From: Nostoc sp. PCC 7524 | Lineage (GTDB): Bacteria; Cyanobacteriota; Cyanobacteriia; Cyanobacteriales; Nostocaceae | NCBI RefSeq assembly: GCF_000316645.1 | Contig: NC_019684.1 | Span: 6,149,501 to 6,213,500, forward strand | Direction of reading: 5' to 3' | DNA length: 64,000 bases | Shown here: piece by piece, positions 56,674-64,000 of the stretch | Layout of the letters: the number at the start of each line of letters is the position of its first letter | Position numbering within the stretch: the stretch's first letter is position 1 | Position numbers and translations under genes: made by a program | The notes under the pieces: model-generated | Database searches by the model: none | What the model was told of the DNA's origin: nothing | What the model saw: the letters and a program-made list of their open reading frames with translations, nothing else

Positions 56674-58452
56674 GTGTCACAGTCTAAAAATACACAGCAG
56701 CCAGAAAACGCTCCCATTCCTGGAGATGATCCCAACATGGATATAGCTCCTCAAGTAGAGGAGATGAATCATGGTATTAGCCCTGCAACCCCAGATTTTA
56801 TGTTTGATACTATTGATGCTGCCTTGAAAGAACTTAAGGCTGGTCGCGCCATTGTAGTGGTAGATGATGAAAATCGAGAAAATGAAGGCGACTTGATTTG
56901 TGCAGCCCAATTTGCCACACCCGACATGATCAATTTCATGGCGGTAGAAGCTAGAGGCTTGATTTGTTTGGCGATGACGGGCGATCGCCTAGATGAACTC
57001 GATTTACCATTAATGGTGACAAATATTACCGATCCTAATCAGACGGCTTTTACTGTCAGTATCGATGCGGGGCCACATTTGGGCGTATCAACTGGGATAT
57101 CTGCCGAAGATAGGGCGCGTACCATTCAAATAACTCTCAACCCAGCTACCAAACCTTCAGATTTACGTCGTCCTGGTCATATTTTCCCCTTGCGAGCTAG
57201 GGAGGGTGGTGTTCTCAAACGTGCTGGACACACGGAAGCGGCTGTTGATTTATCTCGATTGGCAGGATTGTATCCAGCCGGGGTGATTTGTGAAATTCAA
57301 AATCCCGATGGTTCAATGGCGCGCTTGCAGCAGTTAGTTGATTATGCTAAACATCACAATCTCAAAATTATTAGTATTGCTGACTTAATTAGTTATCGCC
57401 TCAAACACGATCGCTTGGTATATCGAGAAGTGGTAACTAAGCTACCTAGTCAATTCGGTCAGTTTGATATTTACGCCTATCGCCACACCCTAGACAACAC
57501 AGAACACGTTGCCATTGTCAAAGGCAACCCCGATAACTTTAAAGATGAGCCAGTGATGGTGCGGATGCACTCAGAATGTCTGACCGGCGATGCTTTGGGT
57601 TCTTTGCGCTGTGACTGTCGGATGCAATTGCAAGCCGCACTGAAAATGATTGAAACTGCCGGTCAAGGGGTGATTGTCTACCTCCGCCAAGAAGGACGAG
57701 GAATTGGCTTGATTAACAAGCTCAAAGCCTACTCGTTGCAGGATTTGGGATTGGATACGGTAGAAGCTAACGAGCGTTTGGGATTCCCCGCCGACTTGCG
57801 AGATTATGGGATGGGGGCGCAAATTCTCATGGATTTAGGGGTGAAAAAGATTCGCCTAATTACTAACAATCCCCGGAAGATTGCGGGAGTTAAAGGCTAT
57901 GGGTTGGAAGTAGTTGATCGCGTGCCATTATTAATTGAAAGCAACGATTACAATTCCTATTACCTAGCAACTAAGGCGAAAAAGCTGGGTCATATGCTGT
58001 TACAAACCTACTTAGTGACAGTAGCCATTGATTGGCAAGATGACCCGCAATTGGTGACAAAACGCTATGAACGTTTAGAGAAACTGCGGCATTTAGCGAA
58101 AAGTCATGATTTATTGTTACAGGAAGAAGCCCGGCCATTAGCGATCGCCTTATTTGATGAGCCATCGTTAACAGTACACCTGGGTTTTGACCAACCAACA
58201 GTTGCTAGTTCTGACTGGTATCAGCAAAGTGGTCATCCCTATCTCCAAGCTATCTTGCAAATTTTGGATAACCTAGTCACTTTGCCTTATGTTCAAAAGC
58301 TAGAGTTTCTGATTTCTCCTGGTAGCGATCCTCTGAGTAACTTGCAAGTCCAACTAGATAGGCAAACAATTGCAGACGGGGAATTGCCTTCTGTGGTAGG
58401 TGATCGCTTGGAGACACAAAAAATTTATAGTTTTACTAAAAAATTAGACTGA
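56674..58452 (+). CDS. ribBA: Bifunctional 3,4-dihydroxy-2-butanone 4-phosphate synthase / GTP cyclohydrolase II
   Basis: A 592-residue riboflavin-synthesis enzyme. RibB part: [45 protein letters not shown]. RibA part: [17 protein letters not shown] (three Zn-binding Cys: ECLTG, RCDC) and RQEGRGIGL, then [10 protein letters not shown]-terminal extension of about 130-140 residues (from [13 protein letters not shown]) is longer than in E. coli RibA. The GTG at 56674 has no clear ribosome-binding site; an ATG 63 bases later follows GGAGATG and is an alternative start. The residues upstream of it are weakly conserved. Confidence 0.93.
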   Translation: MSQSKNTQQPENAPIPGDDPNMDIAPQVEEMNHGISPATPDFMFDTIDAALKELKAGRAIVVVDDENRENEGDLICAAQFATPDMINFMAVEARGLICLAMTGDRLDELDLPLMVTNITDPNQTAFTVSIDAGPHLGVSTGISAEDRARTIQITLNPATKPSDLRRPGHIFPLRAREGGVLKRAGHTEAAVDLSRLAGLYPAGVICEIQNPDGSMARLQQLVDYAKHHNLKIISIADLISYRLKHDRLVYREVVTKLPSQFGQFDIYAYRHTLDNTEHVAIVKGNPDNFKDEPVMVRMHSECLTGDALGSLRCDCRMQLQAALKMIETAGQGVIVYLRQEGRGIGLINKLKAYSLQDLGLDTVEANERLGFPADLRDYGMGAQILMDLGVKKIRLITNNPRKIAGVKGYGLEVVDRVPLLIESNDYNSYYLATKAKKLGHMLLQTYLVTVAIDWQDDPQLVTKRYERLEKLRHLAKSHDLLLQEEARPLAIALFDEPSLTVHLGFDQPTVASSDWYQQSGHPYLQAILQILDNLVTLPYVQKLEFLISPGSDPLSNLQVQLDRQTIADGELPSVVGDRLETQKIYSFTKKLD

Positions 58453-58525
58453 TGGGCTGTGCTTTACCTCTAATTTTTGTAGTCACACGAAAGTATCCGC
58501 GATCGCACATCTTAGGTGAAAAGCT

Positions 58526-59281
58526 ATGTCAGACACAATCCTAGCTACACCAGAAATTCAACTTCCACCAACCCAGACAGAGTTACCCTACGATGATGGC
58601 ATCCCAATGGAAAGCTCACGGCATAAAGCCCAAATGGATTTGCTCATTGATGCTTTAATCCCTTGGTTAGAACTACGAGAGGATGGGTTTGTCGGTGGTA
58701 ATATGTTTGTTTACTACAGTCTGGCGCAAGTGCGAAACAAAGACTTTAAAGGGCCAGACTTTTTTGCAGTGTTGGGAGTTCCTAAAGGAGAACGACGTAG
58801 TTGGGTGGTGTGGGAAGAGGGGAAAGCACCGGATGTAGTGATTGAGTTACTTTCTGACAGCACAGCCTCAGCAGACAACAATGAGAAAAAGCTAATCTAT
58901 CAAAATCAAATGCGTGTATCGGAATATTTCTGGTATGACCCTTTTAATCCTGATGATTTAGCTGGGTTTGCTCTCCAAGAAGGCCTTTATGTCCCCATCA
59001 CAGCAAATACTCAAAATCAATTGGTTAGTAAATCTTTAAGGTTAGCATTGCAGCTATGGCAAGGAAATTATCAAGGTACTGACGCAACTTGGTTACGCTG
59101 GGCAACTTTGACTGGAGAATTACTGCCAACTCCTGAAGAAAAAGAACGTCAACGCGCAAACAAAGCAGAATTACAGTTACTACAAACTGCACGTAATTTA
59201 CTTGAATCCGGGATGACAGTCGAACAGGTAGCTAATTTAACAGGTTTGTCTGCCTCGGAAATAGAAACAACATCAGGGTGA
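58526..59281 (+). CDS. Uma2 family endonuclease (DUF820) with helical tail
   Basis: A 251-residue Uma2-family protein. Core: YYSLAQVRNKDFKGPDFFAV (Asp), APDVVIELLSDSTASADNNEK (Glu...Lys) and YQNQMRVSEYFWYDPF. The C-terminal tail (KERQRANKAELQLLQTARN, LLESGMTVEQVANLTGLS) forms a helical segment and a helix-turn-helix-like end, similar to the Rpn-family tail at 11129. The stop codon is followed within ten bases by a MITE-like repeat. Function unknown; nuclease activity is inferred. Confidence 0.88.
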   Translation: MSDTILATPEIQLPPTQTELPYDDGIPMESSRHKAQMDLLIDALIPWLELREDGFVGGNMFVYYSLAQVRNKDFKGPDFFAVLGVPKGERRSWVVWEEGKAPDVVIELLSDSTASADNNEKKLIYQNQMRVSEYFWYDPFNPDDLAGFALQEGLYVPITANTQNQLVSKSLRLALQLWQGNYQGTDATWLRWATLTGELLPTPEEKERQRANKAELQLLQTARNLLESGMTVEQVANLTGLSASEIETTSG

Positions 59282-59288
59282 GTTTAAT

Positions 59289-59358
59289 ATACAAGGGTGC
59301 GTCAGTGCAAAAAACCCTAGCTATACCAAAAAATTATTCATACTGACGCACCCTACTA
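59289..59358. repeat. MITE-like palindrome, GGGTGCGTCAGT family, copy 2
   Basis: ACAAGGGTGCGTCAGT on the left, ACTGACGCACCCTACTA on the right. The left end matches 10883-10896 and its flank exactly. It starts eight bases after the stop of the Uma2 gene. Confidence 0.75.
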
Positions 59359-59395
59359 ACCGTAAATTTGGGATAATTTATTTTTTGCTGTTCCC

Positions 59396-60271
59396 TTAAG
59401 AATTACCAGCTCGATACACAGGACTGATTTGGCGATAGGTGTTAAGCAAGCCGAATAATCTGTCACTATCAAAACTGAAAGGGTCAGCTCTTTGTCCAGA
59501 ACGATCTACGGCTTTGTGCGTGGTAATACGATCTTCTGGTACTTGGCTTTGGGCAATTAACCAAGCCAAAGATTGATACTGCACCTCTGTGTAACCACTA
59601 TGAGATGTGATGTAATTATTTCCACGCCCATCTGGGGGTGTTTCTAGGGAAACGTGGTAAGCAAAATTATTTACAGATGGTGGTAAATTCGGGTTAGTTT
59701 TGACAGTTTCGGGGCCATCTGCACCATCAAATACAGAGTTAGCTGCGCCAAACGCCCGCTTATCTGGAGGGACAAGATAAATTACAGTCCCGTCTAACTT
59801 AATAATGGCGTGATAACTTGCTTGCACATTTTCATCTTCATGAGGTGTCTGAAAAAAATTAACTGCACTAGCAGCTGAATTAGCGGTTTCGTGAATAACA
59901 ATAATTGGTTGATTATTTAAAATTACACCGTTAGCATCTTGAATATATCTGTCACCGTAGTTGCTGGGGTGTACAGCAGCAATTTCGTATCTAGGTCTAT
60001 ATCTGTTAAAAGCTTCAGTGGTTATGTATCTGCCAGAGCTATTGTTCGTTTTAGTTGGAGATGTGAGTAAATCTTGTTTTTGCTCAACTTGGGCTTGAAC
60101 TGCTTGAACTTGCATTGGTGGATATTGATTCCAGGTGGCAATCTCTTGATTTGATGATGTGGTTGTATTATCTGGTAATTGTGTAACTTTCCCCACGCTG
60201 AGTGCAAAAACTAAAGCAGATAACATGAAAAAAATGATTGATACTCTGCTCGCCCAGGTTCTAAATTTCAT
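59396..60271 (-). CDS. N-acetylmuramoyl-L-alanine amidase (Amidase_2/PGRP type), membrane-anchored
   Basis: A 291-residue protein with an N-terminal signal/anchor (about 10-27, VSIIFFMLSALVFALSVG). The amidase domain (about 120-280) has IIVIHETANSAASAV (Zn ligand His), SYHAIIKLDGT, FAYHVSLETP and THKAVDRSGQRADPFSFD with the His and Asp of the T7-lysozyme-like site. It should cleave the bond between muramic acid and the stem peptide in the periplasm. It is followed by no other cell-wall gene. Roles in cell-wall turnover or septal pores are possible but not shown. Confidence 0.88.
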   Translation of the reverse strand: MKFRTWASRVSIIFFMLSALVFALSVGKVTQLPDNTTTSSNQEIATWNQYPPMQVQAVQAQVEQKQDLLTSPTKTNNSSGRYITTEAFNRYRPRYEIAAVHPSNYGDRYIQDANGVILNNQPIIVIHETANSAASAVNFFQTPHEDENVQASYHAIIKLDGTVIYLVPPDKRAFGAANSVFDGADGPETVKTNPNLPPSVNNFAYHVSLETPPDGRGNNYITSHSGYTEVQYQSLAWLIAQSQVPEDRITTHKAVDRSGQRADPFSFDSDRLFGLLNTYRQISPVYRAGNS

Positions 60272-60467
60272 TTTTTTATGCTTAATAAAGCAGTTTTAAT
60301 TAATATTAATATATTCCTGCTTTATATAAAACAGAATACCAATATAATTTCGTCTACTCACAGAAATATTTCTCTAGGAAGAGATAAATTTAAGTTAAGT
60401 ATTTGTTAAAGTGAGAAAATCATTAACAAGATCAATCCCAAATTATTGTTGACACCAGATTCCACCT

Positions 60468-62186
60468 TCAAATGTCTTGATCTGGTAAAAATAGCGTGAA
60501 TTGACTGCCTACCCCTAACGTTGATGTGACTGTCACATCACCGCCATGTAACCTAGCTAACTTCTGTGTTAAGGCTAAACCTAACCCAGTTCCTTCATAC
60601 TGACGATTTAATTTACTATCTAGCTGTTTAAATGGTTCAAATAAAAATTGAAACTGGCTTGGGTCAATGCCAATCCCTGTATCTGATATTGTAAATTTCA
60701 TGCCTTTTGGCACTTTTTTGACTGATAAAGATACCTCACCTTCTGGAGTGAATTTAATAGCATTGTTGAGCAAATTGATTAACATTTGCTTGATGCGACG
60801 TTCATCTGCCGTGCAAATAGCTGCTGCTGAATCAATTTCACAGGTGAGTTTTAAGCCTTGAGCGATCGCGCGATCGCGCACTGTTGATAAAACATAATTG
60901 CACAAATCTGGCACTAGGATAGGCATCAGAAATAATTCTTCCTTGCCAACCTCTACCTTAGATAAATCCAAGATATCGTTAATCAGCGCCAGTAAATGTT
61001 CGCCACTGCTATATATACAACTTATATATTCTTTTTGTTTCTCATTGAGAGCGCCGACTATTTCTTGTTGTAGTAACTGTGACAAACCCATAACGGCATT
61101 TAGTGGTGTCCGCAGTTCGTGGCTCATGGTTGCTAAAAATTCACTTTTAGCTCTACTTCCCGCTTCGGCTGCTGCTTGGGAAGCACGCAGTTTTAACTCT
61201 GTTTGTTTGCGTTCTGTAATATCTTCAACGATTACCAAATAAAACTCAGGTTGATCATCAACATCTGACAACATAGCAACCGAAAGTTTAGTCCAAATTA
61301 AGCTACCATCTTGATGACGGAAATGTATTTCGGTGGCTACATATCGGTTTTCATCAGTCTGCTGGAAACCTGTGCAAATTGTCGCTGTTAGTTGTTGATA
61401 ACTATTTAAATCTTCTGTTGGCTGAGAAATATAATCTGTAAAATACTTACCGTATAAATCTTCTAGACTGTATCCCAACATTTGACACAGGGCTGGATTT
61501 GCATCTACTATCTGTGCCTTCATATCTAACAGCCCAATACCCATTGCAGAATGCTCAAGAATGGCTTGCAATTGCATTTCACTCTTTCGCAATGTTGATT
61601 GTATGGCTTTGCGTTCTCTTGTCTCTATGGCTAGGGACAAAAAATCAGAAATTGAACTGACAAAATTTTCTTCTTCTAAAGTCCAATGACGCACTTCACC
61701 ACAATGTTCATAACACAAGATTCCTACTAAACAACCTTCTACCCAAATTGGTGTATTGAGCAACGATACAACGCCAAATGCAGAATAATACGTAGATAAT
61801 TCTTGGGTTCTGTAGTCATTGATCACATCATCTACTGCTATGTTGCGTTCCTCTGCTAAAACTTGAAAATAACTTGGGTAATTCTCTTGTAATAAAGATT
61901 GACCATAAGTATGTTCTTGTGTACTCAGATCATATAAATCGATACACTCAAGTGCAGAGCGTTCTTGATTGTAGAACCATACGCCTACTTGCTTCACGAA
62001 TAGTGTTCTAGCCGTAGCCTCCGTAATTTCTTGAAATACAGCATTGAGATTACCTTGTTGAAATGTCTTGCTTGTTGCCAATTGCACTAGGGTCTGACTT
62101 TGTTTACGTCGCTCTTTTTCTTGAATTCGCAAAGCCTCTTGGGCTTGCTGGTGTTGTGTAATATCTTTAACCACTAGCACCTGCAT
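60468..62186 (-). CDS. Sensor histidine kinase, (truncated PAS)-GAF-PAS-HisKA-HATPase
   Basis: A 572-residue cytoplasmic histidine kinase. Domains in order: a PAS tail (MQVLVVKDITQHQQ), GAF-like (about 30-190), PAS (about 203-325, with VEDITERKQ), HisKA with phosphorylated H356 in MSHELRTPLN, and a HATPase domain (NLLNNAIKFTP, ISDTGIGIDPSQ, GTGLGLALTQKL). No transmembrane segment or receiver domain. The N-terminus starts at the end of a PAS domain, so the protein may be a truncated form; a ribosome-binding site, AGGAATAAC, before the ATG argues that this start is used. A hairpin lies in the leader. Confidence 0.9.
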   Translation of the reverse strand: MQVLVVKDITQHQQAQEALRIQEKERRKQSQTLVQLATSKTFQQGNLNAVFQEITEATARTLFVKQVGVWFYNQERSALECIDLYDLSTQEHTYGQSLLQENYPSYFQVLAEERNIAVDDVINDYRTQELSTYYSAFGVVSLLNTPIWVEGCLVGILCYEHCGEVRHWTLEEENFVSSISDFLSLAIETRERKAIQSTLRKSEMQLQAILEHSAMGIGLLDMKAQIVDANPALCQMLGYSLEDLYGKYFTDYISQPTEDLNSYQQLTATICTGFQQTDENRYVATEIHFRHQDGSLIWTKLSVAMLSDVDDQPEFYLVIVEDITERKQTELKLRASQAAAEAGSRAKSEFLATMSHELRTPLNAVMGLSQLLQQEIVGALNEKQKEYISCIYSSGEHLLALINDILDLSKVEVGKEELFLMPILVPDLCNYVLSTVRDRAIAQGLKLTCEIDSAAAICTADERRIKQMLINLLNNAIKFTPEGEVSLSVKKVPKGMKFTISDTGIGIDPSQFQFLFEPFKQLDSKLNRQYEGTGLGLALTQKLARLHGGDVTVTSTLGVGSQFTLFLPDQDI

Positions 62187-62661
62187 TTGTTATTCCTGAA
62201 AAGAAATTACTTTGGTTTGCAGTTCTCAATTCAGATTGAGAACTGTCTTTATAGATACAATTTCCTCAGATAGTTTTACATAACCGGAAGGTATATTTTT
62301 TTGTAGAAGTTTGCCATGATGATGTGATAATTTGAACACTATTTTGAACATCAGTTTTCTAACTTCATCACCCACCACTATAATTGTCGCATTGAAAGCC
62401 AGTGATACGCTACGCCATATATTCGGTAATCGCACTTAAAGTACATTTGTTAAGTTTAAAAATTATTTCATATAAACTTCAATGCAGCTAAATTTATAGC
62501 TGGATTCATCTAAGTGAGATCAATATAATCAGTATTTCTGAATATACATTTAATAAAAATACTAATTGTTGCTTAGGCATTATCCTCTAGAAAGATACTT
62601 GCTAAGTTGAATTTTGCAACAATTAAATTAATGTCAGAGTAGCTATTGCAAAGGTGTTGCA
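62187..62661. other. Gap upstream of the histidine kinase and of the BtuF-like gene
   Basis: About 475 bases of AT-rich DNA between divergent genes. A perfect hairpin at 62220-62245 lies in the kinase leader. An open frame at 62226-62435 on the minus strand has no PAS-like sequence and is not called. No B12 riboswitch was recognised. Confidence 0.45.
62220..62245 (-). promoter_or_regulatory. Hairpin in the histidine kinase leader
   Basis: CAGTTCTCAAT (62220-62230) and ATTGAGAACTG (62235-62245) form a perfect 11-bp stem with a 4-base loop. It lies 33 bases before the ATG on the minus strand. It may be an mRNA leader structure or a protein-binding site. Confidence 0.5.
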
Positions 62662-63588
62662 ATGAAAAATGATAATGTCAGAATTATTTCTTTGATTCCC
62701 AGTGGAACTGAGATTTTAGCCAGCTTGGGGTTAACGGATGCGATTGTCGGGCGATCGCATGAATGTGACTACCCGCCAGAAATCCAAAATCGCCCTATTT
62801 GTACGCAGCCACGCTTAGACAGCAATGCTCCCAGCACTGAGATCCACAATGAGATCAATAATTTACTGCAATCTGCTCTCAGCATCTATCAAATTAAGAC
62901 AGATGTGGTTGAGAGGTTACAACCTACCCATATTTTGACGCAAGACCAGTGTGATGTTTGCGCTGTGAGCTTCCAAGAAGTGGAAAAAGCCGTTGCCGAA
63001 CTCACCCATAGCTCACCTCAGATTGTGTCTTTACAACCTAATCTGCTAGAGGATGTTTGGAATGACATTGAACGAGTCGCTGATATATTTGGTGTAGATG
63101 CTGTCAAAGTCATAGAAAACTTAGAAGCCCGTGTCAAAATTTGCCAGCAAAAAATCCAAGGGCTTTCATTAGCAGAATTACCTACTGTCGCCTGCATTGA
63201 GTGGACAGACCCTTTGATAGTAGCAGCAAATTGGATTCCTGAATTAGTCAACTTAGCTGGTGGACAATCACTCTTTTGTGTAACAGGTCAGCCTTCCCCT
63301 CATTTGCGATGGGAAACACTGTTAGTCAGTAATCCAGATATCATAGTATTTATGCCTTGCGGTTTTGACTTAAATCGCACTCGTCAAGAAGCCAAATTAT
63401 TGACACAAAATCTAGATTGGCAAAATCTTCATGCCTTTAAAACTGGTAGAGTCTACATTACTGATGGTAATGCCTACTTTAATCGTCCAGGCCCCAGACT
63501 GGTAGATTCTCTGGAAATTTTGGCAGAAATTTTACATCCAGAAATTTTTGACTATGGCTATAGAGATACGGCTTGGGAACGATTGTAA
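62662..63588 (+). CDS. Cobalamin-binding-like (BtuF/FecB family) periplasmic-type protein without signal peptide
   Basis: A 308-residue protein of the type III substrate-binding family: RIISLIPSGTEILASLGL, VGRSHECDYPPEI, VVERLQPTHILTQDQCDVCAV, and PDIIVFMPCGFDLNRT. No N-terminal signal or lipobox is present, so it is predicted cytoplasmic. Such BtuF-like proteins are known in cyanobacteria, but the ligand (cobalamin, haem or iron complex) is not determined. No ABC transporter genes are adjacent. Confidence 0.8.
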   Translation: MKNDNVRIISLIPSGTEILASLGLTDAIVGRSHECDYPPEIQNRPICTQPRLDSNAPSTEIHNEINNLLQSALSIYQIKTDVVERLQPTHILTQDQCDVCAVSFQEVEKAVAELTHSSPQIVSLQPNLLEDVWNDIERVADIFGVDAVKVIENLEARVKICQQKIQGLSLAELPTVACIEWTDPLIVAANWIPELVNLAGGQSLFCVTGQPSPHLRWETLLVSNPDIIVFMPCGFDLNRTRQEAKLLTQNLDWQNLHAFKTGRVYITDGNAYFNRPGPRLVDSLEILAEILHPEIFDYGYRDTAWERL

Positions 63589-63696
63589 TCTCAATAGGCA
63601 ATAGACACTGTTGCAATATTCATTAGTTAAAAACAAAACTAATTGCTATTAACTACCTGTAATTTTGTTGTGGTGTACCAGTTACGTAAGTCCTAC

Positions 63697-63996
63697 TTAT
63701 CTAGAATTTGCTGCTTGATTGAGCCATGCGATGAGAATACTTAAAGTGTTAGATAATGCGGCTTCACTTATAGTTACTGTATGCTGTTTACCATTTTCTT
63801 TTACAGTTAACCGATACTGAAAGCGATCGCACTGAGGATCAGGAGAATTAATCTGTTCAGGTAGGTGAAAAAAATCGGCGGCTGTTACCAGTTGAGAAAG
63901 TTCCTCTGCCGCTTTGGCTGGTAGATTATCGGTGTCAATGCTGAGTGACTTCCTGATGCCAGCAAAACCACCCGTGCGTTCCCAGAATATCTGCAT
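63697..63996 (-). CDS. Protealysin inhibitor emfourin-like protein
   Basis: A 99-residue protein. QIFWERTGGFAGIRKSLSID, LSQLVTAADFFHLPEQI and QYRLTVKENGKQHTVTISE fit the emfourin family, inhibitors usually encoded beside M4 (thermolysin-like) metallopeptidases. The start codon lies four bases from the window end, so a neighbouring protease would be outside this window. The ATG MQIF start agrees with family starts. Inhibitor function is inferred from the family. Confidence 0.75.
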   Translation of the reverse strand: MQIFWERTGGFAGIRKSLSIDTDNLPAKAAEELSQLVTAADFFHLPEQINSPDPQCDRFQYRLTVKENGKQHTVTISEAALSNTLSILIAWLNQAANSR

Positions 63997-64000
63997 TGAT

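Noticed and set aside
62226..62435. 69-codon minus-strand open frame upstream of the histidine kinase
   Set aside because: I looked for the missing half of a PAS domain but it does not read as one; it also spans the leader hairpin.

Overview
The window looks like chromosomal DNA of a filamentous, probably heterocyst-forming cyanobacterium of the Nostoc/Anabaena type. The evidence is the many HIP1 octamers (GCGATCGC), the dispersed heptamer (STRR-like) and REP-like repeats, an hps (hormogonium polysaccharide) locus, a pilA-ogtA pair, XisH/XisI homologues, and a mix of modest-GC coding DNA with long non-coding gaps. No tRNA, rRNA, CRISPR array or complete insertion sequence was seen.

Layout. 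1-7.4 kb: a hydroxylase-SDR fusion, a ThuA-like protein, then a minus-strand cyanoexosortase A module (exosortase, its partner and an HpsJ-type membrane protein) beside a secreted glycerophosphodiesterase that itself ends in a PEP-CTERM sorting tail. 7.7-10.6 kb: tldD-pmbA protease pair. 11-16.8 kb: an Rpn-family nuclease, the pilin gene pilA followed by the O-GlcNAc-transferase-like ogtA, the xisH-xisI pair and a Uma2 nuclease. 16.9-17.6 kb: a REP-associated tyrosine transposase (RAYT) flanked by its probable REP repeats. 17.6-23.8 kb: a 1323-residue glycosyltransferase/methyltransferase fusion, a TPR protein, a DUF4327 protein and a DUF6883/DUF4926 pair. 23.9-30 kb: an FHA-Ser/Thr kinase and a zinc-ribbon/kinase-like/PP2C phosphatase separated by heptamer arrays, an RluE-type pseudouridine synthase, and thiC under a TPP riboswitch.

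30-42.4 kb, minus strand: the hps locus, read as hpsA-B-C-D-E, then a further pseudopilin, a DUF2064 transferase, hpsJ and a glycosyltransferase. 43-45.5 kb: rpmB and htpG. 45.7-49.8 kb: a second glycosyltransferase block (three close paralogues plus an HpsE paralogue). 50-59.3 kb: mostly housekeeping genes (clpB, gloA, eno, argC, ribBA) plus a Uma2 nuclease. 59.4-64 kb: a membrane-anchored amidase, a GAF/PAS histidine kinase, a BtuF-like protein and an emfourin-like inhibitor.

How it fits together: pilin, OGT-type glycosyltransferases, pseudopilins, polysaccharide glycosyltransferases and an exosortase system all act at the cell surface. They suggest a region rich in motility and surface-glycan functions. 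The least described features are the RAYT/REP family with a REP copy inside the transposase gene, the stop codons and protein segments contributed by repeats, the four-module transferase, and the HpsJ paralogues shared between exosortase and hormogonium-polysaccharide contexts. All functional calls come from reading the sequence and recalling families. No searches were run.
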